Origin: Siminovitchia thermophila
Lineage (GTDB): Bacteria > Bacillota > Bacilli > Bacillales > Bacillaceae_C
NCBI RefSeq assembly: GCF_016909185.1
Contig: NZ_JAFBFH010000008.1
Span: 62,001-126,000 of the forward strand
Direction: 5' to 3'
DNA: 64,000 nt
Shown here: piece by piece, positions 1 through 8,369 of the stretch
How the letters are laid out: the number at the start of each line of letters is the position of its first letter
How positions within the stretch are numbered: the first letter of the stretch is position 1
Translations under genes and position numbers: made by a program
Notes under the pieces: generated by a model
Told to the model about the DNA's origin: nothing
Seen by the model: the letters and a program-made list of their open reading frames with translations, nothing else
The model's database searches: none

Positions 1-288
1 ACGCCCCAAATAACAGCCAGAATGGTGAAGCGCATTTGAATGGAAGTCGCATAACTATATGAAATATATTGATACAGTCCGATGACATTTTACCCTCGCC
101 CTTTTCAGGGTCTCCTCAATATGTCCCACCTTCTCATAAAAAGAAATAGGTCACATAAAAGTGGCAAATTATCGTCAATCAGCCTCTTCAACAGTCGATG
201 TCTTTTTTTTGTCATACATTAAATGTTTTCTATTGTAAAAAAAGAGAATAACAATAGTAACCGATTATTTCAGGAAGGGGTATGTTTT
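1..288. other. Left edge, no confident gene
   Basis: No complete gene is visible. On the minus strand two frames stay open to the edge of the window. One has an ATG at 86-88 preceded by a GAGGG-like site; the other encodes a hydrophobic stretch resembling the start of a membrane protein. Either could be the 5' end of a gene lying outside the window, but the sequence is too short to decide. The stretch next to the following gene is AT-rich and probably holds its promoter. Confidence 0.3.
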
Positions 289-915
289 ATGGAAAATGTG
301 GTTGTCACTTTTTTTGACGTGGAGAGCGAGGCATTTCAGGCGCTGGCAGAATTAAAGCAAAAGCAATACCAAAGTAACGACTTCGCATTATCACAGGTGG
401 TTATTTTAAAAAAGGAGAACGAGCAAATCGTCTTGAAAGATGGCTTTGATACAGGCGTTCACTCAAGAGACGATACCTTAATCGGCGGCTTGATCGGTTC
501 ACTTGTGGGGGTTTTAGGCGGACCATTGGGTGTACTGCTCGGTTTTGGTGCGGGGGCCGCCATCGGGGCGATAGTAGATATAAATGACCTTGAAGAAGAA
601 TCCAGTTTAATTGCGGCCATTTCATCCCGTCTACAAGACAATGATGTTGCGATTGTTTTGGTGATGTCTGACGAATATGATGCCGTCTACGATGATATCA
701 TGTCTAAATTTTCCTCTCAAACCCGCCGCTATGAAGCTAGCATGATTAGAGAAGAGGTTGAACACGCACGCGAAATAGAAATGGAGTTACAAAAGCAAGC
801 ACGGGAAAAATTACGGGAAGAGCGCTCTGCGGAACGCAAAGCAAAAGTGAAGTCATATAGAGACCGCATTCGCGCAGAAGTGGAGGATCTCAAAAGAAAA
901 TTCAAGTCTGTCTGA
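289..915 (+). CDS. DUF1269-family glycine-zipper membrane protein
   Basis: This predicted protein of about 208 aa has an N-terminal ferredoxin-like region (about residues 1-60). A strongly hydrophobic Gly-rich segment follows at about 68-100 (GGLIGSLVGVLGGPLGVLLG), typical of DUF1269 / general-stress-type proteins that sit in or on the membrane. The C-terminal 60 residues are highly charged and probably a coiled coil (Arg/Lys/Glu repeats). The start at 289 was chosen because AGGAAGGGG lies 8 bases upstream; an upstream in-frame ATG at 223 has no ribosome binding site. It stands alone, convergent with pdxST. The biochemical role of the family is unknown, so only family membership is claimed. 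Confidence 0.75.
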   Translation: MENVVVTFFDVESEAFQALAELKQKQYQSNDFALSQVVILKKENEQIVLKDGFDTGVHSRDDTLIGGLIGSLVGVLGGPLGVLLGFGAGAAIGAIVDINDLEEESSLIAAISSRLQDNDVAIVLVMSDEYDAVYDDIMSKFSSQTRRYEASMIREEVEHAREIEMELQKQAREKLREERSAERKAKVKSYRDRIRAEVEDLKRKFKSV

Positions 916-924
916 TAAGCTAAA

Positions 925-963
925 AAAAGAGCGCCGCTGACAATCTGATGACAGCGGCTCTTT
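925..963 (-). terminator. Rho-independent terminator of pdxST
   Basis: A GC-rich hairpin (GAGCCGCTGTCA pairing with TGTCAGCGGCGCTC, with a small bulge) is followed by seven T residues when read on the minus strand, downstream of pdxT. In the plus direction only three T residues follow, so termination of the upstream plus-strand gene here would be weaker. Confidence 0.8.
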
Positions 964-1039
964 CCGGCGTACATAAATAGATGGCGAACCACTATTTTTG
1001 TGGCTAGTATTTGATTGGAAATAGCAGTCCGCACATCCC

Positions 1040-1618
1040 TTAAGGAACTGCCGGATTCATTTCTTTTACCATCTGGACAAACATTGCAAGGAAACGCCTG
1101 TCCCCTGTCAACTCAGGATGAAAAGCACTCACAAGGATGCTTCCTTGCTTTGCGGCCACCGGATATCCGTCGTAAGTGGCAAGCACTTCCACCCCTTCAC
1201 CTGCCGTCTCGATGTAAGGGACGCGAATAAACACAGCCGTCAAAGGTTTACCCAGCCCTTTGACATCAAGCTCCGTTTCAAAGCTTTCTACTTGGCGGCC
1301 GAAAGCGTTCCGTTTCACTTTGATATCCATTAATGGAAGATGGGCTTCATCGGAATCGGCGATTTCTTTTGCAACAAGCACCAATCCGGCGCAAGTGCCC
1401 AAAATCGGCTTGGAAAAATGTTTAAGTGGCTGAAGAAAACCATATTGATCAATGAGCCTTCTCATTGTTGTACTTTCTCCGCCAGGCAAAATGAGCCCAT
1501 CTATTTCCTGAAGCTGCTCCGGTTTCTTCACGATGATTCCGTTTAACCCCAAAGCGTTTACTTGTTTCAAATGTTCTATTACCGCACCTTGCAATCCCAG
1601 CACGCCAATTGTTGTCAT
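1040..1618 (-). CDS. pdxT: PdxT, glutaminase subunit of pyridoxal 5'-phosphate synthase
   Basis: This is the class I glutamine amidotransferase subunit (192 aa) that releases ammonia from glutamine for the PdxS synthase in the deoxyxylulose-independent vitamin B6 pathway. Family marks are visible: the opening GVLGLQGAV, the LPGGEST oxyanion motif, the nucleophile Cys in GTCAGL (about residue 76) and the His/Glu pair in FHPEL near residue 170. The ATG at 1618 is favoured because GGGAGG lies 7 bases upstream; the longer in-frame start includes that site. It lies 45 bases downstream of pdxS in the same direction, so the two form an operon as in other bacilli. Length matches the family. Confidence 0.97.
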   Translation of the reverse strand: MTTIGVLGLQGAVIEHLKQVNALGLNGIIVKKPEQLQEIDGLILPGGESTTMRRLIDQYGFLQPLKHFSKPILGTCAGLVLVAKEIADSDEAHLPLMDIKVKRNAFGRQVESFETELDVKGLGKPLTAVFIRVPYIETAGEGVEVLATYDGYPVAAKQGSILVSAFHPELTGDRRFLAMFVQMVKEMNPAVP

Positions 1619-1663
1619 CGTTCGACCTCCCTTCATGTAAAAAATAGTCAAGCGGCAGCACTT

Positions 1664-2551
1664 CTACCAGCCGCGCTCTTGCATTCTCTCTTCAAGACTG
1701 AGCTTATTAATATCGATCCCTTTCATCGCCGCGCCCAATTCTTTGGAAAGCTTGCCGATTAGATCATAATCCGTATAGTATGTCGTTGCTTGTACAATGG
1801 CACTTGCGAATTTTTCAGGGTTTTCGGATTTAAAGACGCCTGATCCGACAAATACACCGTCCGCGCCAAGTTCCATCATCAGCGCCGCATCTGCGGGAGT
1901 GGCAACACCGCCTGCCGCAAAATTAACAACCGGCAACCTGCCCTCTTCTTTAATTTGCTTAAGGATTTCATACGGTGCTCCAAGATTTTTCGCTTCTGTC
2001 ATCAGCTCATCATCGTTCATTCTGGCAACTTTACGTACTTGCGCATTGACTTTGCGTATGTGGCGGACAGCTTCCACGATGTTGCCCGTTCCAGGCTCCC
2101 CTTTTGTCCGCAGCATGGCGGCCCCTTCCCCGATCCGGCGGGCGGCTTCTCCCAAATCCCTGCATCCGCATACGAATGGTACTGTATAATCACTTTTTAA
2201 AAGATGAAATTCTTCATCCGCAGGTGTCAGTACTTCACTTTCGTCAATATAATCTACGCCCATCGCTTCTAACACTCTTGCTTCCACAATGTGGCCGATC
2301 CGGCATTTTGCCATAACCGGAATGGATACGGCGTTCATCACTTCTTCAACGATTCTCGGGTCAGCCATTCTGGCCACGCCTCCTGCTGCGCGGATATCAG
2401 ATGGCACTCTTTCCAACGCCATAACAGCCACTGCGCCGGAAGCCTCCGCGACTTTCGCTTGCTCCGCATTAACTACGTCCATAATGACGCCGCCTTTTTG
2501 CATTTGCGCCATTCCTCTTTTAACCGTCTCAGTTCCCAGTTGTTTTCCCAT
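1664..2551 (-). CDS. pdxS: PdxS, pyridoxal 5'-phosphate synthase subunit
   Basis: PdxS (295 aa) is the TIM-barrel subunit that condenses ribose 5-phosphate, glyceraldehyde 3-phosphate and ammonia into pyridoxal 5'-phosphate. The sequence is nearly colinear with the Bacillus protein: [16 protein letters not shown] at the start, the active-site lysine in [34 protein letters not shown] and the C-terminal MQERGW. The ATG at 2551 was chosen because AAGGAGT lies about 9 bases upstream, while the alternative GTG at 2560 overlaps that site. It is first in the pdxST operon and is transcribed divergently from pdxR. Confidence 0.98.
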   Translation of the reverse strand: MGKQLGTETVKRGMAQMQKGGVIMDVVNAEQAKVAEASGAVAVMALERVPSDIRAAGGVARMADPRIVEEVMNAVSIPVMAKCRIGHIVEARVLEAMGVDYIDESEVLTPADEEFHLLKSDYTVPFVCGCRDLGEAARRIGEGAAMLRTKGEPGTGNIVEAVRHIRKVNAQVRKVARMNDDELMTEAKNLGAPYEILKQIKEEGRLPVVNFAAGGVATPADAALMMELGADGVFVGSGVFKSENPEKFASAIVQATTYYTDYDLIGKLSKELGAAMKGIDINKLSLEERMQERGW

Positions 2552-2590
2552 GTTCCCCACTCCTTCAAGTTGTGATTTGTTTCATTTCCC

Positions 2591-2650
2591 ATTATTATAG
2601 AAAGTAAGTGACTCTGTTAAAAGTGTCAGTTTTCATAAAAATAACAGGGT
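2591..2650. promoter_or_regulatory. Divergent pdxS-pdxR control region with inverted repeat
   Basis: Read toward pdxS there is a perfect -10 TATAAT (2594-2599) but no good -35, which fits activator-dependent transcription. ACTCTGTTA (2611-2619) and TAACAGGGT (2642-2650) form an inverted pair (8 of 9 positions) with 31 bases centre to centre, about three helical turns. MocR-type PdxR regulators are known to bind repeated sites between pdxR and pdxST, so these are probable PdxR half-sites. This is inference from sequence only. Confidence 0.5.
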
Positions 2651-2672
2651 CAGATAAGGAGGAGTTAAAAAA

Positions 2673-4076
2673 ATGGATATGTTATCTTGCAATTTAAACC
2701 GATCTATAGACGTACCTTTATACGAACAACTCTATTTATATATTAAAAAAGAAATTACCGAAGGCCGCCTGGAGTATGGCTCCAAGTTGCCGTCTAAGCG
2801 AAAGCTCGCGGACTTTTTAAAAATCAGCCAAAATACAGTGGAAGCTGCCTACGATCAACTAATGGCAGAAGGCTATGTCGAAGGAATTCCGCGAAAAGGC
2901 TATTTTGTGCTTGCCTATGAAGATTTGGAGTATGTACAAACAGCCGCCGCCACCTCATATGTGCCGACAGACGAAAAAGAAAACATGAAATATCATTTCC
3001 TTCCCAGCAGGATCGATACGAAACACTTCCCGTTTGCCAAATGGCGGAAATACGCCAAAGACACAATTGACGAACAGCACCACGCACTCCTTTTATTGGG
3101 CGACAAGCAAGGTGAATTTGAGCTTCGCCGGGAAATTGCCCATTACTTATATCATGCGAGAGGAGTGCAATGCTCTCCCGAACAAATTGTGGTTGGTGCC
3201 GGCAGTGATTTTCTTTTACAACAACTTATTTTATTGTTTCCTAAAAAAACGGTGTATGGAGTGGAAGACCCGGGCTACCATGTCATCTCTCATATTTTAA
3301 AAAGCCATCAAAACGAAGTGTATCCTCTCGAGGTCGATGACGAAGGGGTCAAAGTGGATACGCTTGACCAAACCGGGATCAACGTTGTTTATGTAACGCC
3401 CTCCCATCACTTCCCATATGGATCTGTCCTTTCTGTCAACCGGCGGATCAAGCTGTTAAATTGGGCGGCGGGTCATGCAAACCGCTACATTATAGAGGAC
3501 GACTATGACAGTGAGTTCCGCTATAGCGGAAAATCGATCCCCTCCCTGCAAAGCATGGACCATAGTGAAAAAGTCATTTACCTGGGGAGCTTTTCCAAAT
3601 CACTTATCCCTTCTTTGCGGATCAGCTACATGGTTCTTCCCCAGGAACTATTACAAAGATATAAAGATGCGAACATTTTCTTTTATCACTGTTCGGTCTC
3701 TAGGATTGACCAACACATCCTTGCCCAGTTTATGAAAAAAGGGGATTTCGAAAGGCATCTGAACAGAATGAGGAAAATTTACCGCAAAAAATTAGAAAAA
3801 ACATTGGACATCCTAAAGCCTTATCAGAACAAAGTCGAAGTCATCGGCGAGCACTCTGGCCTTCACATTGTCCTTGTCGTCAAAAATGGCATGAATGAAC
3901 AAGACCTCGTTCAAAAAGCCGTGAATGCCAAGATGAAAATCCACCCCCTCTCCTCTTATTCACTGGAGAAAAAGGTGGAACATCCGCCAAAAATGATTCT
4001 TGGATTTGCCGGAATACCAGAGGATGAATTAGAAGCAGCTATTACATCGTTATTAAAGAGCTGGGGAATTTCATAA
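2673..4076 (+). CDS. pdxR: PdxR, MocR-family transcriptional regulator of pyridoxal phosphate synthesis
   Basis: This 467-aa protein has an N-terminal GntR-type winged helix (about 10-80, with SKRKLADFLKISQNTVEAAY as recognition region) joined to a fold-type I aminotransferase-like domain (about 110-467). The cofactor site is recognisable: EDDYDSEFRY (275-284) and the PLP-binding lysine K309 in GSFSKSL. MocR proteins use PLP as an effector rather than as a catalyst. In alkaliphilic bacilli PdxR activates pdxST when PLP is scarce and represses its own gene; the divergent placement next to pdxS here supports the same job. AAGGAGGAG lies 8 bases before the ATG. Length is normal for the family. 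Confidence 0.93.
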   Translation: MDMLSCNLNRSIDVPLYEQLYLYIKKEITEGRLEYGSKLPSKRKLADFLKISQNTVEAAYDQLMAEGYVEGIPRKGYFVLAYEDLEYVQTAAATSYVPTDEKENMKYHFLPSRIDTKHFPFAKWRKYAKDTIDEQHHALLLLGDKQGEFELRREIAHYLYHARGVQCSPEQIVVGAGSDFLLQQLILLFPKKTVYGVEDPGYHVISHILKSHQNEVYPLEVDDEGVKVDTLDQTGINVVYVTPSHHFPYGSVLSVNRRIKLLNWAAGHANRYIIEDDYDSEFRYSGKSIPSLQSMDHSEKVIYLGSFSKSLIPSLRISYMVLPQELLQRYKDANIFFYHCSVSRIDQHILAQFMKKGDFERHLNRMRKIYRKKLEKTLDILKPYQNKVEVIGEHSGLHIVLVVKNGMNEQDLVQKAVNAKMKIHPLSSYSLEKKVEHPPKMILGFAGIPEDELEAAITSLLKSWGIS

Positions 4077-4144
4077 CAACTGCCGGCTTTCTATTATGGA
4101 ATTTTATCCCACTAAAAAGTAATATAAAAAGAAAAGGGGGGAAT

Positions 4145-5230
4145 ATGAGCATTTTGAATGAACAAGCGAACAAATTAATTCAAAAAGAATTGGGCCGGGC
4201 AAAGAACGCCAGTATGGGTCTTGGTGTCATCACAAAAGAACAGAAGTGGGTAAGCGGGCACTTGTATGACGAGAATAGGAACACCGACATCGGTGATTGT
4301 ATTTTCGAAATGGGCTCCACAACCAAAACATTTACAAGTCTATTATTTGCAAAATTAGTCCTGGAAGGAACCATCTCCCTGGATGAACCTGTTACAACGT
4401 TTAAGCCGGAATATAAAAATGCACTTTCTTATAACGGAAAAGAAGTAACATTCCGGCATTTATCCACACACACTTCCGGACTTCCAAGGGAAGATATGAA
4501 AAAAATCCGCCAAAGAATGAAAGAAAATAAACAAGATAAAGACAATCCGTATAAACACTTTACCCATGATGACATACATCAGTTTTTCCTGGATTATGAC
4601 TTAAAAAGAGAAATAGATCAAAAGTGGCGTTATTCCAATATTGGTGTAGGTCTGTTGGGAAACATCCTGGCAGAAATATTGGGAGTAACTTATGAGCAAG
4701 CTATCCAATCCCATATTTTGGAGCCATTATGTTTAAAAGACACTTTTATCACAGGTACTGCCGAGCAAAACAGCAGATACGTAAAAGCATATAATCAAAA
4801 AAAAGAGCCCATTCGGCCAATGGAACTACCGGCCATAAATGGCGCAGGAGCTTTAAAAAGCAGCCTGCATGACATGCTGCAGTACCTGGAATATCAAATT
4901 GGGTTGAAGGAAAGCCCTTTGCAAGAGGCGATGGCATTGACCCATCAAACGCATGGAAAAACCTCCTGGAAAAAAACTAGCATGGGTCTCGGCTGGTTTA
5001 TTGAACAAGTCAAATGGAGCGAGTTTCCGCTCATACACCATGGAGGAACCACAATGGGATTCCATACATTTTGCGGCTTTATAAAAGAAAAGCAGATTGG
5101 AGTCGTCATTTTTTCAACGATTCAACTATCAGCGTGGCGAATCATCAAAATGCTCATAAAGCTCGAAAAAGGAGTAAACGAAGATATCGCGGAGGAAATA
5201 TTCAAAGCGCACCTTGAGCAAACTTCGTGA
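4145..5230 (+). CDS. Serine hydrolase, beta-lactamase / penicillin-binding fold
   Basis: This 361-aa protein belongs to the class C beta-lactamase-related family. The three active-site signatures are present: SxxK as S58-T-T-K61 (MGSTTKTF), the YxN motif Y163-S-N165 (WRYSNIG), and a C-terminal HHGG in place of the KTG box. There is no signal peptide, so it is probably cytoplasmic and may be an esterase or peptidase rather than a true beta-lactamase. The start has a strong purine tract (AAAAGGGGGG) 4 bases upstream. It follows pdxR in the same direction after about 70 bases, but nothing links it functionally to vitamin B6. Confidence 0.8.
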   Translation: MSILNEQANKLIQKELGRAKNASMGLGVITKEQKWVSGHLYDENRNTDIGDCIFEMGSTTKTFTSLLFAKLVLEGTISLDEPVTTFKPEYKNALSYNGKEVTFRHLSTHTSGLPREDMKKIRQRMKENKQDKDNPYKHFTHDDIHQFFLDYDLKREIDQKWRYSNIGVGLLGNILAEILGVTYEQAIQSHILEPLCLKDTFITGTAEQNSRYVKAYNQKKEPIRPMELPAINGAGALKSSLHDMLQYLEYQIGLKESPLQEAMALTHQTHGKTSWKKTSMGLGWFIEQVKWSEFPLIHHGGTTMGFHTFCGFIKEKQIGVVIFSTIQLSAWRIIKMLIKLEKGVNEDIAEEIFKAHLEQTS

Positions 5231-5428
5231 CTAACTAGCCCAACTCCCCTTGAAAAAGGGATGCCAATTGACAAGAGGCGGCGCGAACTAACCTCAGCGC
5301 ATGGCCTGATCAATAGTTTGAATATAAGGCAGGCAGCTTTTTTCAAGTTAGAAAATTCACTTCAAAATGTTAAGGCTGAAGATATAGGCTTTTGTAATCA
5401 TTTTTGGAATATTTTTAGAAGTGCACTC

Positions 5429-5472
5429 AGCCTGTAGAGCAGTAAATGGTTTTTCTCTACAAGCTTTTTTTA
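5429..5472 (+). terminator. Hairpin terminator (dispersed AGCTTGTAGAG type)
   Basis: AGCCTGTAGAG (5429-5439) pairs with CTCTACAAGCT (5455-5465, one mismatch) and is followed by a run of seven T residues. Close relatives of this hairpin occur at 14354-14385 and 21852-21889. It lies about 200 bases downstream of the serine hydrolase gene on the same strand. Confidence 0.6.
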
Positions 5473-5704
5473 TTTATTCGTGATATAGAATCCGAAAAAA
5501 AAAGATGCGCCGGCACTTTTTCTTTTCTGTTCATTACCGAAAAAGCGAAAGATGCCATTATTCGGCCACCATCTACTTTTACCAAATGGTTTTGTGGGGA
5601 GGCTTTGAATTGTATCGCAGGTATTGTGTAAAAATACAACTGTTGAAATATTGAAAAGAGCATAAGAAAAGACCTCGAATTAAGAGGACGGTTGCTTTTC
5701 ACTT

Positions 5705-5818
5705 TTAGTTGCATTCGTTATCAAGTTGAATACGTGGGTTGTTTTTTTGTAACTCATTTACAAATGCCTGTATATCTTTGGGGGAAATCTGAATCGCTTT
5801 ATACTTTTCGTAACTGCT
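5705..5818 (-). pseudogene. Short remnant of an unidentified gene
   Basis: In the otherwise empty stretch 5473-6144 the minus strand has one frame with convincing protein-like content: about 36 codons ending at a TAA at 5705-5707, including KAIQISPKDIQAFVNELQKN. It has no start codon and runs into an in-frame TGA at 5819-5821. I do not recognise the family. It may be the 3' end of a degraded gene. Nothing else is identifiable between 5473 and 6144. Confidence 0.3.
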
Positions 5819-6144
5819 TCAGCTGCTGGCAATATTACAAAAAGAGGTGTCCTAAAGTTGAAAAATTGACTTATGGACCCCTCTTCCCATTTGTATAATC
5901 TATTTAAGAAAAAAAGAAGCAAGAATGGTCTCTTTTATCTATCGTTCTTACGAAAATAGAATTGTAATTTGATACTTGAGGTTATTGCATAACCAATTAG
6001 TGCTCACCCTCCACCAGCAAATTCTCAAAGTGTTCCCGGAAATTTCCAGAAGGTAAAGATTACAAACGTCTCCTTTTCTCTTATAAACATTTTTGGTAAA
6101 ATTAAGTTGTTGGTTGAAGACTTCAAAAGGGGGAGTGACCAGCA

Positions 6145-6375
6145 ATGCTTTTGTTTTTTGGTAAGTTTATCTCGTTCTATTTGATCTGTACAATTGCATT
6201 CGCCCTCTACAAAGTAGCGTACTACAACATCAGCAAAAAATTGATTACAAAAACAACTGATGGTACAAAATTGCATTGGTTTTTAAATATATTTGTTAAA
6301 AGCGGTAAGAAATTAGATAATGACGATTACTTCTTAATAGGTGCTTTTGCGGCTCTTTGTGCGATTTATTTATAA
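6145..6375 (+). CDS. Small membrane protein of unknown function
   Basis: This 76-aa protein has a hydrophobic segment at about residues 2-25 and a second at about 63-76 (FLIGAFAALCAIYL), separated by a basic, polar loop. That pattern fits a two-pass membrane protein. The ATG has AAAAGGGGGAG about 8 bases upstream, a good ribosome binding site, and a strong hairpin terminator follows at once. These features make translation likely although no family is recognised. Its neighbours are eroded genes, so context does not suggest a role. Confidence 0.55.
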   Translation: MLLFFGKFISFYLICTIAFALYKVAYYNISKKLITKTTDGTKLHWFLNIFVKSGKKLDNDDYFLIGAFAALCAIYL

Positions 6376-6382
6376 AATGGTG

Positions 6383-6474
6383 CTGGGGCAAAACCCATTA
6401 AAACTAGAAAAAGAGTGGCAGTTGATGCATGCCACTCTTTTTTCTTTAATTACTTTTGGCTAGTTTTGTCCCAG
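6383..6474. terminator. Nested hairpin, bidirectional terminator
   Basis: An outer inverted repeat (CTGGGGCAAAAC at 6383-6394 with GTTTTGTCCCAG at 6463-6474) encloses a perfect inner hairpin, AAAAGAGTGGCA with TGCCACTCTTTT, followed by T residues. It separates the plus-strand small membrane protein from the convergent secreted-protein gene. The size and nested form resemble the short palindromic repeats scattered in bacilli. Confidence 0.7.
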
Positions 6475-6482
6475 TCTCTTTC

Positions 6483-7067
6483 TCACTTCGTAGGATATCC
6501 ATTATCTTTACAGAAGTCTCTAATCTTCTTATATTTCTTTGAATACTTTCTGCATGCTTTTTTGATCCCATGCGTATAAACATCTTTTAAAAACTGTTGT
6601 GCCACTCCCGCTAATCCAAGCGCTGTCAAAATTGCGACTAATTCTTGCAATGAAATGTATACAACGTAAGGTATCGCAGGCGCAATCATAAGCTCCATTT
6701 GATTATCGCCATTTACTGCAACCTGTTTCCCTTCCTCTAAAAATTTTACTTGCTCTGTTGGCAAGCTTTCAAAAAACATCGCCATATTTGTTACTTGATC
6801 TGCAGAAAAACCAATTTGGAGTGCTTTTTTACGGTCTACAGAGTATGTAAAATCATCATTGGTTTTCAATGCTTCTTTTACAAACTTTCTCGCTTTTTCC
6901 AAGTCTTCTTCATCAACATTTTGCACAACATCGCTAACCTCTTGATTGAGCAAACTTTCTGTTGCATTTTGAGCCTGGACTGTAGCCGCTGGTACATTCA
7001 GTATTACTGTGGTTAGAAGTGCAAATGCTGATAAAACAATTAACACCCTAGCCTTCATACTTCTCAT
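6483..7067 (-). CDS. Secreted protein of unknown function with basic C-terminus
   Basis: This 194-aa precursor starts with a classical signal peptide (MRSMKAR, then a hydrophobic core to about residue 27, probable cleavage near VQA-QN at 32-33). The middle (about 35-110) is acidic and helical; a hydrophobic stretch at about 130-160 (IPYVVYISLQELVAILTALG) is followed by a Lys/Arg-rich tail ending YSKKYKKIRDFCKDNGYPTK with two cysteines. The layout of signal, acidic pro-like part and hydrophobic then basic end recalls secreted toxin or bacteriocin precursors such as SdpC-type proteins, but there is no clear homology. AGGAGG lies 11 bases before the ATG. No immunity or processing genes are adjacent. 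Confidence 0.6.
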   Translation of the reverse strand: MRSMKARVLIVLSAFALLTTVILNVPAATVQAQNATESLLNQEVSDVVQNVDEEDLEKARKFVKEALKTNDDFTYSVDRKKALQIGFSADQVTNMAMFFESLPTEQVKFLEEGKQVAVNGDNQMELMIAPAIPYVVYISLQELVAILTALGLAGVAQQFLKDVYTHGIKKACRKYSKKYKKIRDFCKDNGYPTK

Positions 7068-7084
7068 ACCAAAAACAACCTCCT

Positions 7085-7469
7085 AATCTTTGGTTTATAT
7101 TTACATGTAATATATTAACATACAACCCAACTATATGGAAGTGTTTTATTTAAATTTTACAAACATTTATTTCTATCTGATAAAACATTAGTGTAAAAGG
7201 GGGGGAATGGGTTTATGTACCTATTTACCATATCGACTGGTTCAGCCACAAAGTGATAGATTACGAGTTATCCATTACACTAGGAAAAAAGGGGGTGTCA
7301 TCCTTCGCCATAGGCAAAGTTTGCAATGAGCCAATAAGAAATTTTTCGTGTGAAATCTGAAGTTGCTTACATGGTAAAAAATGGAACGACCTTAGCCCGG
7401 AAATGCTGGGTTAAGGCCGCATTTTATATTTCCACTGTCTACTTTAGAAGAAAAATATTGATTCATACG
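7085..7469. other. Intergenic stretch with one hairpin
   Basis: This is AT-rich sequence upstream of the secreted-protein gene, probably including its promoter. CCTTAGCCC (7390-7398) and GGGTTAAGG (7408-7416) form an 8-of-9 stem, which may be an old terminator. Only very short frames with purine-rich leaders (around 7200-7250) are seen, and none can be supported as a gene. Confidence 0.3.
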
Positions 7470-7951
7470 TTGTTTTTTTCTACCTATCAAAATTACATTA
7501 AAATGTTTAGTGGAATTTTTAAGCAACAATGGGTCTGTTTTTAATGGGATTATTTAAACCTGAATTTATGTTTAAAGAAGTACGACTTCATTATCAAAAG
7601 AAGTCTGCTACTTATTTAGGTTCTTTTATAGTTGGTTTTGTGTTTGCTGCTGGTTGGACACCTTGTATAGGTCCTATTTTTGCAGCAATTATATACGCGA
7701 GCGTTTTAAATCCTGGACAAACATTTGCTAATATTACCGCTTATTCATTGGGGTTTTGTATTCCATTTATCTTAATGGCTCTTTTTATAAGTAAGACTAA
7801 GTTTATCCTAAAATATTCTTCTGCCTTAATGAAATTTGGCGGCTTTATCATTGTTATTCTAGGTCTCATGGTTTATTTTTACAAAATGATTTATTTAAAT
7901 ATCTGGGCACCCACTTTGCAATATTTTTTCGAAAGTTTATTTTTTGATTAA
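7470..7951 (+). pseudogene. Truncated, frameshifted CcdA-like cytochrome c biogenesis protein
   Basis: The readable part (140 codons from 7529) matches the C-terminal half of CcdA, the membrane protein that carries electrons to thioredoxin-like CcdC/ResA-type proteins. It retains the second redox cysteine motif in AAGWTPCIGP and three hydrophobic segments. The first 90 or so residues, including the first CGxxxF-SPC cysteine, are missing. Just upstream, in another frame (about 7488-7520), QNYIKMFSGIF reads like the residues that normally precede GLFLMGLFKPE, so a frameshift lies near 7520-7529. The gene is therefore both truncated and frameshifted and almost surely inactive. Confidence 0.75.
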
Positions 7952-8300
7952 TTTTTCATCCAGTTTGATCGAATATATAAATTTTAAATGCCGACTATAA
8001 AAAAAATTCAGAAGGATTCCTTGCGTAAGAAATTTGAGGTTTAAAGAAAAGACCCCCATTTTGTATAGTACAGGGTGTAAATACATTGACAGGATTAAAT
8101 AAATGTGATTGGAGGATTCTAATATAAATTAATATATTCTCTTTGTATAGTGTTACTTTTTAAACACCAGCTCCACTAGACACACATATTCAGACATTTT
8201 TAACACTTAACTTTCGTTTCATTCGTTCTTATCTGTCAAAGATAACGTTTCCTTCTTGAAGGGTGTTTAAGATAACGCTGTTAACATCCTCATTTAAAAA

Positions 8301-8334
8301 AACATGACGAGCGGCTTTTATCACTCGTCATGTT
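8301..8334 (-). terminator. Terminator of the LLM oxidoreductase gene
   Basis: A perfect 11-base stem (AACATGACGAG with CTCGTCATGTT) is followed by seven T residues on the minus strand, 35 bases after the oxidoreductase stop codon. The 350 bases to its left, up to the ccdA remnant, hold no recognisable gene. Confidence 0.85.
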
Positions 8335-8369
8335 CACACGAAAATCTTCGTTTGGCGAGATGTTATTTA

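Noticed and set aside
1-92. Minus-strand frames open to the left edge with an ATG at 86-88
   Set aside because: Two frames compete and both are short. The window cuts them off, so a gene cannot be claimed.
4145-5230. True secreted beta-lactamase
   Set aside because: There is no signal peptide and the KTG box is replaced by HHGG. The wider class C-related hydrolase family is a safer call.
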